A DNA stretch of 64,000 bases. It comes from Sediminispirochaeta bajacaliforniensis DSM 16054. GTDB taxonomy: Bacteria > Spirochaetota > Spirochaetia > DSM-16054 > Sediminispirochaetaceae. The stretch is from contig NZ_KB899409.1 of the NCBI RefSeq assembly GCF_000378205.1, positions 124,001 to 188,000 of the forward strand, read 5' to 3'. Below are positions 44,693-53,048 of the stretch, in pieces. Numbering within the stretch: position 1 is the first letter of the stretch; the number at the start of each line of letters is the position of its first letter. The notes under the pieces were generated by a model, which searched no databases, was not told the DNA's origin, and worked only from the letters and a program-made list of their open reading frames with translations. Both the position numbers and the translations under genes were made by a program.

Positions 44693-44715
44693 GTTCAAAT
44701 AACCGTTGGTGAAGT

Positions 44716-44751
44716 AAAGCGGCCTGTGTGATCGGTAGCGAAGGCCGCTTT
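44716..44751. terminator. Hairpin between convergent genes
   Basis: AAAGCGGCC (44716-44724) pairs with GGCCGCTTT (44743-44751) around an 18-base loop. There is no clear T-run, so its use as a terminator is uncertain. Confidence 0.45.
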
Positions 44752-44799
44752 GCCATCGACAACTTCAATCCCGACAAATTCAGTAAAAAAACATCATCA

Positions 44800-45762
44800 T
44801 TACGACACGATCTTTTGCGTCGGATGGTCGAGGAGAAAAGAACATACCGCCTCCACCGAAGGAATATGACCGCAAGCCCCGATGTGGGTGGCATTTATCG
44901 CTGCTGCGGCCTGGGCAAAGGCAGCACACTCTTCCGGCGGATACCCTTTCAGAATGCCGTAGGAAAAGGCAGCCACAAACGTGTCGCCACAGCCGGTGGT
45001 ATCAAGCACTTTTATATCCGTAAAAGCGGGGATTTGCCCTCTCACACCGTCGATATCGATATAACACCCCTGAGAACCCAATTTAATTACGACGTTACCG
45101 GCCCCACGATCACGAAGTTTCCGGCACATTTCGGCAGGATCACCAGCCCCTGTCACCGCGGAGGCTTCCTCAAGGCTCGGCATCAAATAGTCGATATGCG
45201 GCAAAAGAACATCAAGGACTTCATCGGCAGCTCCTTCGGTATCGCAGGTCATATCCGCCACCGTAATCACTCCATGTCTTTTAGCCTCGGCGAGCAAGCT
45301 TCCGGCCCCATGACGGTCAAATTCCGGCATAACGAAAAGGCTGCCGATTGACAAGAGTCGGGCCTTTTTTACCGCCTCCAGACTATATGCGTTTGGAACA
45401 TAGTTCTTACCGCAACCGCGATCGAAAAGGAAATTCCGCTGTCCTTCCCTGCCGACCAAAACGAGAGAGGACATGGTGGTATCGTGTTCATACCTCTGGA
45501 GATACTCGGTACAAATCCCCTTCTCCGATAGGAGCCCGGAGAGATTTTCGGCCTTCCAATCATTCCCCACGCAGCTAAAAAGTGCTGCCGACAGCCCCAA
45601 AGAAGAGGCGGTAATCGCCTGGTTTGCAGCATCCCCCCCGATGCCGAGGGAAATAGTATCGACCGGCGTGCTATCCACCTGAAAGACATGGGGGCCGATG
45701 TTTCCGGTCACAACGATATCCAGACAGGTAATTCCGGCGCAGATCATTTCGAACTCAGACAT
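44800..45762 (-). CDS. PfkB family sugar kinase
   Basis: The 320-residue protein has the ribokinase/PfkB fold: N-terminal GIGGDAANQAITASSLG and C-terminal signature DTTGCGDTFVAAFSYG. The usual catalytic GAGD reads GCGD here; the Asp base is kept. It should phosphorylate a sugar or sugar phosphate with ATP. It lies 24 bases after a class II aldolase gene and follows the kinase/aldolase logic of ketose or tagatose-like catabolism. No transporter is adjacent. A nucleoside kinase role cannot be excluded given the nearby purine genes. Confidence 0.87.
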   Translation of the reverse strand: MSEFEMICAGITCLDIVVTGNIGPHVFQVDSTPVDTISLGIGGDAANQAITASSLGLSAALFSCVGNDWKAENLSGLLSEKGICTEYLQRYEHDTTMSSLVLVGREGQRNFLFDRGCGKNYVPNAYSLEAVKKARLLSIGSLFVMPEFDRHGAGSLLAEAKRHGVITVADMTCDTEGAADEVLDVLLPHIDYLMPSLEEASAVTGAGDPAEMCRKLRDRGAGNVVIKLGSQGCYIDIDGVRGQIPAFTDIKVLDTTGCGDTFVAAFSYGILKGYPPEECAAFAQAAAAINATHIGACGHIPSVEAVCSFLLDHPTQKIVS

Positions 45763-45786
45763 TTATAGCCCTTCCATCCGGAACAC

Positions 45787-46638
45787 TCACGCCTTTCCGG
45801 CGCTTCCGAAAACCTGCATCCGCTCTTCCACTGTTTTTTGAAAGGCGTTCATCATGGTCCAGGATATGGCAGCCATATCTGCATAGCCGTCGTTGAGTTC
45901 CTTCATATAGGCGTTCAGCGCATGAAAAACCGAGACACTCGAGCCGGTGTAGAAATTTATCTTGCAAATCCCAAGAGAAACGGCCTTTCTGAAATCGTCG
46001 TCGGAAATGCCCGATCCCCCGTGAAGGACAAGAGGAACCGCAGATGCAGCCGCTATATCGGCCAAAAGATCAAACTGAAGATTCGGCTCGCCCTTGTAAA
46101 AACCGTGAACATTCCCAATAGAAACCGCAAGGGCATCCACCCCGGTAGCATCCACATAGGGCCTTACCTTCCGTAGATCGGTGTAGTTGGCCGCAACGGC
46201 AACCCCTTCACCCGCCTCGGAACCACCGATGACACCGAGTTCCCCCTCGAGAGAAACACCCACGCTGTGTGCCATATCAGCATACTGCTTCGTGAGTCTG
46301 ATGTTATCCTCATATGAATACTTCGTCGCATCAAACATGACGGAGCTAAAACCGCATCGCAGGGCCGTCATCAATGCCTTTTCCGTCAACCCGTGATCAA
46401 GATTCACGACGACAGGTACCGTTGCTTCCTTTGCCGAGTGGATGATGGCGGGATAGAGCCTCAGGATGTCGACATCCTCAAAGGAGATCTCCGCAATATT
46501 TATGATAACAGGGGAGCGTTGTGCCTCCGCTGCCTTCAGAAGAGGAGACAAACAGAGGCCGTTGGTGATATTGAAGGCCCCGACCGCATAGTTTCCCCGC
46601 TTTGCTCTTTCCAAAACATCTTTCAGTGTAACCAGCAT
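45787..46638 (-). CDS. Class II fructose/tagatose-bisphosphate-type aldolase
   Basis: The start at 46638 follows GAGGTTGAAG. The roughly 283-residue product is a zinc-dependent aldolase: YAVGAFNITN near the N-terminus, metal and base residues in VNLDHGLT and EGELGVIGGSE, then SIGNVHGFYKGEP and LHGGSGISDDD. It splits a ketose bisphosphate to dihydroxyacetone phosphate and an aldehyde. The PfkB kinase gene is 24 bases downstream. The exact ketose (fructose, tagatose or other) cannot be read from the motifs. A possible promoter TTGCGA-18-TATGAT lies at 46665-46694. Confidence 0.9.
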   Translation of the reverse strand: MLVTLKDVLERAKRGNYAVGAFNITNGLCLSPLLKAAEAQRSPVIINIAEISFEDVDILRLYPAIIHSAKEATVPVVVNLDHGLTEKALMTALRCGFSSVMFDATKYSYEDNIRLTKQYADMAHSVGVSLEGELGVIGGSEAGEGVAVAANYTDLRKVRPYVDATGVDALAVSIGNVHGFYKGEPNLQFDLLADIAAASAVPLVLHGGSGISDDDFRKAVSLGICKINFYTGSSVSVFHALNAYMKELNDGYADMAAISWTMMNAFQKTVEERMQVFGSAGKA

Positions 46639-46664
46639 CTTCAACCTCACTGATATTTTTCCCC

Positions 46665-46694
46665 ATCATACATGACTATCACCACGATTCGCAA
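46665..46694 (-). promoter_or_regulatory. Possible promoter of the aldolase-kinase pair
   Basis: On the minus strand: TTGCGA, 18-base spacer, TATGAT. Confidence 0.4.
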
Positions 46695-46700
46695 CACTAT

Positions 46701-46742
46701 AAAAAGAAGGCTTCCGCCTGCCCAAAGGGGAAAGCGGAAGCC
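46701..46742 (-). terminator. Terminator of the large lipoprotein operon
   Basis: GGCTTCCGC (46709-46717) pairs with GCGGAAGCC (46734-46742); the minus strand then reads TTCTTTTT. Confidence 0.8.
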
Positions 46743-46771
46743 GTAAGAAGATGGCGGACCATATCGTGGGA

Positions 46772-48802
46772 TCAGGGCAGTTGTGATATGTCGATATTCA
46801 TGGCCGCAGCAAGCCTTTCCTTATCTGCCAAAAGCGGTGCAAAAAGCTCTTGCCTTGAGCGCATGTGATAAAGGGCAAGGTTCCAGTCGGGCTCGGGAAC
46901 CGTTACAAGGGCCTTGACGGCATCCTCTGTATAACCATTCACGGCACGGCCGAGCGCCCAAAGCATGGCAAGGGCCGCCCTGTTCCTGCCGTTGTCCTCG
47001 ACAGCCCCCGACTCCATAAGGGAGACGGCCGTGGCATAGGCTTGGGAAGAAAGATCGATCTGTTTCATACCAAGCAGATGATACGCAAGCTCGATATCTA
47101 TGAGAAAGCGGTCCTGTCCACCACCATCCGCAGCCTCGGGTGCGCCCCTCTCGGCCTGAGAATAAAGTTGAAAGAGAATGCGATCGGCGAGAGCAGGAGT
47201 GATGCCATAATCCTCCGCCACCGCGGGAAAAGCGGAGGTAAGACCGAATTCCCAGAAATCATACGCATTGTTCTCAAAAAGCGAGGGAAGGGCAGACGTC
47301 TCAAGGTCGACAAGGTCCATGGAAAGGAGTTCGAGGCCACGCAGAAACTCATCGATCGCCTCGACTCGTTCCGTAGGAGGCTTATTGATCAGATAAGGAC
47401 CACAGTCAAAGCTTGTTCCCGGAGCAAGGGAGGCATCTTTTTTCGGTACTATATAGGAGAAACCATCCCCTCCCCCGTACCATAATTTCAGGCCTATTGC
47501 CCCGATGCCGTTGGTTTCGTAGTAGTTTGGAACAATGGTCCTTGCAATAGAGGGAATATAGGTCTTTCCGTTTGTATAAGAAACGTCGACGGCATTAGAC
47601 CAAAGCTCAAGCAAAAGCCCGGACTCGTCGTAGCACTGGCTGACGGGATAGGTCCGATCACGGTACCAGAGAAGATCACCCTTGGCATCAAGAAGCCCCT
47701 TCGAAAGCCAATATCCGCTAAACAAAAGATTTCCGGCACCGTCGATGAGGAGGGTGTCGTCACTCTCGAATAAACCGGAAAGCAAATCTTTCGCCCCTTT
47801 CGGATGGGATTCCGGCTTGATGCTCCAGAACAGGGGAAGAGCCTTGCCGTCAAGAAGCGAATAGGTCATCAGGTCGGCATCTTGTGCCGGATCAAAGTCG
47901 TCGGCAAAAAGCCTGGCATAGCTCGCGCAGTACAAGAGACTCTTTTCATCATCGCTGAACCGAAAAGCGGGGCCGCCGGCAGGTGTGTGGACATCGGCAT
48001 GGCGAAACGAGAGAAAAACCGCTCCGCTATTGTTGTCCCATATCACCATTTCCATCCCCTCGCTGTAGAATTGTTGGGGAGAACTCATGGTGGGAAGAAT
48101 CTTTGCTGCACTGTATCGTCCGAACGGACTGATACCGGTATAAGAAGGAAGATACGAGGCAAAAGGTCGTATGGGTATGGAGGAAGAGATCTGTGTAAGC
48201 ATGGATAAATCGTGGCCGAAACGGTCACTCAACTCTCCAACTATCGGGGGCTTGTGAAAATTGATAAGGGCCCTCCCTGTTGTCGGTGAGTATATTCCAC
48301 CTGTATCGCTATCAGATGAGCTATTACGAGCGAAGCCGACGCCGGAAGCGGTAACGGCAAGCTCCGGGGACAACACCTGAATCTCGTCCCAAATAGGAGG
48401 AGAGTCGAAGGGCAACGCCAGGGGGCCGGCGTAGGGCTTATGCTTCAGTACGGTCTTGATCTTCTTTGTCTGAGCAAGCTTTCCCGTATGAAGTTCATAT
48501 TTCTGGAACCAGATGTAGTCAAACTCTTGGACCGACGCTTCGGGAACGAGGGTAAGATAGTACCACCTTCTCCCCTTTTCATCGGCAACAATCATGGAAC
48601 TGGCGACCCGAAGGCTTTCGCATAGATCGTCTTTCGGGATGGAAAGCACAAGTTTGGCAGGCTCTCCAGGCGTTACCGTTTCCGGAGAAGATCCCGAAGC
48701 GGTAAGCTCTTGCAGCGCAGTACAAGAGACGACAAGTAAAGAAAGCGACGCCAGGATGAGAATGATTCCCTTTTTGCAGAAACTTCCTCGGTTCGATCTC
48801 AT
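46772..48802 (-). CDS. Large exported lipoprotein of unknown function
   Basis: The start at 48802 follows AAGGAGATATACG; longer readings lack this. The roughly 676-residue product has a signal peptide with lipobox VVSC (near residue 27), so it should be lipid-anchored. The body is rich in short beta-type segments and Trp/Tyr with repeated patterns like LLIDGAGNLLFSGYW and GDLLWYRDR, which suggests a beta-propeller or tachylectin-like N-terminal two thirds. The last part (from about 530) is helical. No family is recognised. It shares an operon with the small secreted protein gene 17 bases upstream and may act with it on the cell surface. Confidence 0.7.
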   Translation of the reverse strand: MRSNRGSFCKKGIILILASLSLLVVSCTALQELTASGSSPETVTPGEPAKLVLSIPKDDLCESLRVASSMIVADEKGRRWYYLTLVPEASVQEFDYIWFQKYELHTGKLAQTKKIKTVLKHKPYAGPLALPFDSPPIWDEIQVLSPELAVTASGVGFARNSSSDSDTGGIYSPTTGRALINFHKPPIVGELSDRFGHDLSMLTQISSSIPIRPFASYLPSYTGISPFGRYSAAKILPTMSSPQQFYSEGMEMVIWDNNSGAVFLSFRHADVHTPAGGPAFRFSDDEKSLLYCASYARLFADDFDPAQDADLMTYSLLDGKALPLFWSIKPESHPKGAKDLLSGLFESDDTLLIDGAGNLLFSGYWLSKGLLDAKGDLLWYRDRTYPVSQCYDESGLLLELWSNAVDVSYTNGKTYIPSIARTIVPNYYETNGIGAIGLKLWYGGGDGFSYIVPKKDASLAPGTSFDCGPYLINKPPTERVEAIDEFLRGLELLSMDLVDLETSALPSLFENNAYDFWEFGLTSAFPAVAEDYGITPALADRILFQLYSQAERGAPEAADGGGQDRFLIDIELAYHLLGMKQIDLSSQAYATAVSLMESGAVEDNGRNRAALAMLWALGRAVNGYTEDAVKALVTVPEPDWNLALYHMRSRQELFAPLLADKERLAAAMNIDISQLP

Positions 48803-48819
48803 CGTATATCTCCTTTCTC

Positions 48820-49182
48820 CTACAGACGCGGCCATACCGCGCTTGCCTTTGCTTCGCTGGTCCATCCACTTCCGATATAGCCCTGCCAATCGGGAAGAAA
48901 GTACTGGGATGGTGCTCCCTCCAGATCCACCTTAATAAGTTGGGTAAAGTAATCAAAACGCATGTTGACCTGCGATATTTTTACAATGCGAATCCGCTTT
49001 GCGGTATACCAGTTGCCGTTTCGCTTTTCGACAACTTCATAAAAACCGTGTGCGAAGTTTACGGAGACCCCCCTATCCCCAGAATGGTTGATAAAACTGA
49101 CGGCGTTACTATTCTGAGCATAGCAAAAGCTTCCAAGGCCTAAAGCGAGAAAGAGTACCAGTAAATAGATTTTCGTTCTCAT
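48820..49182 (-). CDS. Small secreted protein of unknown function
   Basis: The start at 49182 follows GAGGAG. The 120-residue product has a signal peptide (LLVLFLALGLGSFCYAQ) and a compact mature domain of about 100 residues rich in Tyr, Phe and Trp. It looks like a beta-sheet domain (SVNFAHGFYEVVEKRNGNWY). No family is recognised. It lies 17 bases before the large lipoprotein gene and shares promoter TCGACC-17-CATAAT (49222-49250). A joint envelope function is likely, but nothing tells which. Confidence 0.7.
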   Translation of the reverse strand: MRTKIYLLVLFLALGLGSFCYAQNSNAVSFINHSGDRGVSVNFAHGFYEVVEKRNGNWYTAKRIRIVKISQVNMRFDYFTQLIKVDLEGAPSQYFLPDWQGYIGSGWTSEAKASAVWPRL

Positions 49183-49221
49183 ACAGTGCTCCTCTATAAA
49201 AGAGTGTGATGACATGTTGTT

Positions 49222-49250
49222 ATTATGTGACCGAAGAAGAGGAGGGTCGA
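49222..49250 (-). promoter_or_regulatory. Promoter of the secreted protein/lipoprotein pair
   Basis: On the minus strand: TCGACC, 17-base spacer, CATAAT. Confidence 0.5.
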
Positions 49251-49297
49251 GAAACAGAAAAGTAGTATTTTCGTTACAAAAATGTTACAGAGACAAG

Positions 49298-49326
49298 GCG
49301 ACAGCCCATCTATTGTTTGGTACAAT
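49298..49326 (+). promoter_or_regulatory. Possible promoter of the hybrid kinase gene
   Basis: GCGACA, 17-base spacer, TACAAT. The expected transcription start is at the A of ATG 49332, so the mRNA may be leaderless. Confidence 0.4.
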
Positions 49327-49331
49327 TTATC

Positions 49332-51515
49332 ATGGATGTTGGAGCAGTATGCCCCGTAACCGGCCTCGCGATCTTTGAGCCGAAGCACTGGTTTTACAGA
49401 AGTTCAAACAGCAACTATACCGGGCGTCTCTATTTGGTGGGAGAGCACGTTATGGTTTGGCAACCCAAAGGGGTTCCCGCCTTGGAGGATGGGGAGGGTG
49501 TCACCAGGCACATCTACCGGGCTATCGATGAGGTTTTTGCTCCAGGAACCACATTCCATGCCTTTTTTGATTACTCAGGTCTGGAAAATCCTCCCATCGC
49601 CAACAGGCTCAGAGTATTGAAAAACCTACGTGAAACAGCAGGGAAACTCAAGCGTATCTATTTCTACGGCATGAATAGAACGGTCCGAACCATCGTACGG
49701 CTATCGGTTCAGATATCAGGCCTCTCTGAGAAAATCATCATCTGCAGAGATTATCGCCAGGCCATCGAATTTGTGAACGAATACACCAAAAAGCTCGGCA
49801 AGCAGGAATCGCTCCTGCCTGTATATCAGCAGAGCGAAATCAGAAAGTTGGTGGAGATCATAGGCACCATTGTCTGGAACAGGGATTATGATGTTCTCAT
49901 TCCCGAATTGCCCGGCGAACATCCCCTCTCGGAACTCTACAATGCCCTGGATGTGATGCGCCACGATTTGCAACAGTTAGACGAACAAAACAGAGACGCC
50001 ATGCAGCGTCTGGAGGAAGCGAATCGCGCAAAAAGCGATTTTCTCGCCAATGTTTCCCATGAAATCCGCACTCCAATAGGGGGAATCATAGGGGCTGTAG
50101 AGCTGCTTCAGAATACCGCATTGAATGATGAACAGCAGCATTTTCTGCAGATTCTTCAAGGCTCCTCGGAGGCCTTGATGAGCGGGGTAAACGACGTCCT
50201 TGATCTTTCCAAGCTGGAGCTGGGAGCGATGGAGATCGTTCCCAGACCAACCAATCTTTCCGTTCTCCTGACCGAACTTGCCACCATATTTCGTCCCCGA
50301 TGCCGCAAAAAAGGGTTGGAGCTTTTCCTTACGTGCGAAGTGGATGAAAAGCAGGAATATCTGGTCGATCCCATCAGGCTTCGGCAGATCTTGATGAATC
50401 TTCTCCACAATGCCCTGAAATTTACCCCGAAGGGAAGCATACGCCTTGATTGCAGATCTACGGGGATACAAAAAGAAGACGGGGAATTAATGTACCGCCA
50501 TGACTTCTCGGTACAGGATACCGGCATCGGCATTCCTCAGGAAAAGATAGAAACGATATTTGAGAAGTTTACCCAGATTCACAATACCGAGGTCCAGAAT
50601 TTCGGAGGTAGCGGGCTGGGCTTGCATATCGCCGCCGCACTTGTTGCCAAACAGGGAGGGACACTTGAGGTCGAGAGCAAAGCGGGAAAGGGCAGCAGGT
50701 TTTTCTTTACCCTGCTGCTGCCGAAAAGCGAAGAGAAGAGGCCATGGAACCAGGAACCAGAGACAATAAGAAAAACGTTTTTTGGTAAGGTCCTGCTTGC
50801 AGAAGACGACGAGGCGAACCGGTTTATCATCAGCTCCCTGCTGAATAGTTACGGCTGCGAGGTCCAACAGGTGGAAAACGGACGCCTTGCCCTTGATTGT
50901 ATCGAGCATGAGCGCTTCGACATTGCATTCATGGACTGTCAGATGCCGATCCTAAGCGGAAGGGAGGCAGTGGAGATACTCAGAAAACGAAATGATGCCA
51001 TAGGGGATATGCCCGTAGTTGCAGTAACCGCCTATGCAGCTGAAGATACGGAACTTCTCACAAACGATGGCTTTGATGCAATCATCGCAAAGCCGGTGAG
51101 GGGAAGAGACCTGGAACCGATTCTCCGGCTCTTTTTGGAAGAACGACCGATCGGTCCGGAAGGTTTCCCCTCCCCTCCCCCCTGGGAGCAGCGGCGCTGG
51201 GAGTTGATAAGCACCGAACTTATCCGTAACGTGCCGCATGAGCTGCAACGGCTTGAGGCCGTATTGTCGAAAGAGGATGAGGAAAAGGAAGCGGAGATGA
51301 TCAGCCACAGCCTAAAGGGATTTTTTAGAACGATGTTGTATCATCATCCTAATCCCGTTCTGCTCTCCCTGGCTGAAGAACTCGATAAGCGTGTTCATGA
51401 GGGCCGGCGAAGCGAAGGAATAGAGATCTGCCGCAGGATAAGCAGAGCGATAAAAGGATATAGGGAAGGAGAAGGTGCCGATCGTGAAAACCAAGATCTT
51501 GATTGTAGAGGATGA
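49332..51515 (+). CDS. Hybrid sensor kinase with novel N-terminal domain, REC and HPt
   Basis: ATG 49332 is preferred; an in-frame TTG at 49317 is possible. Neither has a ribosome site. In the 727-residue product the first 155 residues form a compact domain I do not recognise (STAS-like or similar). A coiled linker follows, then HisKA with H243 (NVSHEIRTPIGG), HATPase (DTGIGIPQEKIETIFEKFTQ, GSGLGLHIA) and a receiver from about 490 (VLLAEDDEANRF, phospho-Asp in FMDCQMP). An HPt-like end has HSLKG. There is no membrane helix. The 3' end overlaps an OmpR-type regulator, its likely output. Confidence 0.88.
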   Translation: MDVGAVCPVTGLAIFEPKHWFYRSSNSNYTGRLYLVGEHVMVWQPKGVPALEDGEGVTRHIYRAIDEVFAPGTTFHAFFDYSGLENPPIANRLRVLKNLRETAGKLKRIYFYGMNRTVRTIVRLSVQISGLSEKIIICRDYRQAIEFVNEYTKKLGKQESLLPVYQQSEIRKLVEIIGTIVWNRDYDVLIPELPGEHPLSELYNALDVMRHDLQQLDEQNRDAMQRLEEANRAKSDFLANVSHEIRTPIGGIIGAVELLQNTALNDEQQHFLQILQGSSEALMSGVNDVLDLSKLELGAMEIVPRPTNLSVLLTELATIFRPRCRKKGLELFLTCEVDEKQEYLVDPIRLRQILMNLLHNALKFTPKGSIRLDCRSTGIQKEDGELMYRHDFSVQDTGIGIPQEKIETIFEKFTQIHNTEVQNFGGSGLGLHIAAALVAKQGGTLEVESKAGKGSRFFFTLLLPKSEEKRPWNQEPETIRKTFFGKVLLAEDDEANRFIISSLLNSYGCEVQQVENGRLALDCIEHERFDIAFMDCQMPILSGREAVEILRKRNDAIGDMPVVAVTAYAAEDTELLTNDGFDAIIAKPVRGRDLEPILRLFLEERPIGPEGFPSPPPWEQRRWELISTELIRNVPHELQRLEAVLSKEDEEKEAEMISHSLKGFFRTMLYHHPNPVLLSLAEELDKRVHEGRRSEGIEICRRISRAIKGYREGEGADRENQDLDCRG

Positions 51516-52188
51516 ATCGTACACCGGTGCCCAGATGAAACAGGCCCTGGGCCATCCGCTCCTCGGAGAGTCGGAAGTATCGCTTGCTCCGGATGGAAAA
51601 ACCGCTTTGTATCTACTATCGGAAACCTTTTTTGATCTGGTGCTCCTCGACGTCGTTCTTCCCGATATTGATGGTTTCAAGATCGCAAAAGAGCTGAAAG
51701 AGCGCAACATTCCCTTTTTCATGATCTCTTCAAGGGACCTTCCCAGCGATGCCATCCTCGGATTTCAGGCCGGAGCCGAGGATTATCTAAGAAAACCTGT
51801 CGACAGCGAAGAACTTGCAGTAAGGGTTGCCCATTTTCTCTCACGCAATACGCTCTTCGACGGCAAGAAGGAGGGGACGCTACGATTGGGACAATGGACC
51901 ATCGACATGAAGCAGCAGCGGGTCCGAATCGACCAGACAGATGCGCCGCTGACTCCCATCGAATTAAAACTCCTTCTTCTTCTTGCAAAAAGGGCCGGTT
52001 CCTATACATCCACCGAGGAGCTTGCAAAAGGCCTCTGGCCGGAGGCCCCGCCCAATGACCTGGCACTGGCTGTTCGCGTACATATCCGCCGTCTTCGGAC
52101 AAAGCTGGAACAGGATCCCAAGGCTCCCCGCTATATCATCAACAAATGGGGCGCCGGTTATCGGCTGCATATCGAACAGGAATCCTAA
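51475..52188 (+). CDS. OmpR/PhoB family response regulator
   Basis: The 237-residue protein has a receiver (about 5-115; acidic EDES at the start, phospho-Asp in LVLLDVVLPDIDG, Lys in LRKPVDS) and a C-terminal winged helix DNA-binding domain (LTPIELKLLLLLAKRAGSYT, VHIRRLRTKLEQDP). It starts with GTG inside the end of the hybrid kinase gene; GTG 51475 or GTG 51484 are both possible after AAGGAG. The overlap shows that kinase and regulator form one system, a phosphorelay through the kinase's receiver and HPt. Target genes are unknown. Confidence 0.92.
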   Translation: MPIVKTKILIVEDESYTGAQMKQALGHPLLGESEVSLAPDGKTALYLLSETFFDLVLLDVVLPDIDGFKIAKELKERNIPFFMISSRDLPSDAILGFQAGAEDYLRKPVDSEELAVRVAHFLSRNTLFDGKKEGTLRLGQWTIDMKQQRVRIDQTDAPLTPIELKLLLLLAKRAGSYTSTEELAKGLWPEAPPNDLALAVRVHIRRLRTKLEQDPKAPRYIINKWGAGYRLHIEQES

Positions 52189-52277
52189 ACACATTTCCGC
52201 ACCGATGAAGGTACAGCAATGTACCGATCCGGGCCAGCACTGCACACACGTAGACGCCCCGGCCTGAGATATCCTGA

Positions 52278-53048
52278 TCACAACTGTGCGATGCTCCTGG
52301 GAATGACGGCATAATCCCTACCATCCCTGATGATCCTGGTCTCAACGCCGTACACATTTCGTATGAGTTCGGGATTGAGGATATCTTCGGGAGCACCCGA
52401 TGCTTCGATATGCCCCTCATGCAGCAACACCACATGATCGGCACAGCGGGCCGCCTGAGAGAGGCTGTGAATGGTCATAACCGTTGCTATATTATGCTCT
52501 TTCGTAAAGAACGTAATTCTGTCCAGCATCTGAAGCTCGTTTTTGATATCAAGGCTGTTTGTCGGTTCATCCAGAAGAAGGACGCGAGGGCTGCCGACCA
52601 GCGTCTGGGCCAGGGATGTCATCTGCTGCTGCCCGCCGCTCAGTTCGTCGACATAGCGGGTTGCAAGATGAGCAATGCCGAGCTTGTTCAGAATCGACAT
52701 AACCTGGTCGAGGTCCTCATCCCCTAGGCGCCAGGAAAGATCATCCAGACGGCCAAGAAGTACAAACTCAAATGCAGTCATCCGGGTCCGCATATCATGG
52801 TACTGAGGCAGATAGCCGATAAGGCGGTGCCACCTTGCCCTGTTCTTTCTGTTTTTGACACAGTCGTCCCATCTTACGATTCCCGTTGCCCCCTCCATAT
52901 GGGAAAGGCATTTCAGGAGGGTCGATTTTCCGGCCGCATTCGGGCCGATTAAAGCCGTAATCTTTCCGGGAAGGGCGGTCATGGTAATCCCGCGGAGAAC
53001 AGGAACGGCCGGCGTGTAGGCAAAGGTCAAATTTTCTGTAACAAGCAT
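52278..53048 (-). CDS. ABC transporter ATPase (iron/cobalamin type, FecE-like)
   Basis: ATG 53048 shares one base with the permease stop (TGATG) and follows AAGGAGG; a GTG one codon earlier is less likely. The 256-residue product has Walker A GPNAAGKST, signature LSGGQQQMTSLAQTL, Walker B VLLLDEPTN and the H-loop MTIHSLSQAA. The family imports chelated iron, heme or cobalamin. It is the last gene of a four-gene operon with a FecCD permease, a binding protein and a methyltransferase. Confidence 0.92.
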   Translation of the reverse strand: MLVTENLTFAYTPAVPVLRGITMTALPGKITALIGPNAAGKSTLLKCLSHMEGATGIVRWDDCVKNRKNRARWHRLIGYLPQYHDMRTRMTAFEFVLLGRLDDLSWRLGDEDLDQVMSILNKLGIAHLATRYVDELSGGQQQMTSLAQTLVGSPRVLLLDEPTNSLDIKNELQMLDRITFFTKEHNIATVMTIHSLSQAARCADHVVLLHEGHIEASGAPEDILNPELIRNVYGVETRIIRDGRDYAVIPRSIAQL

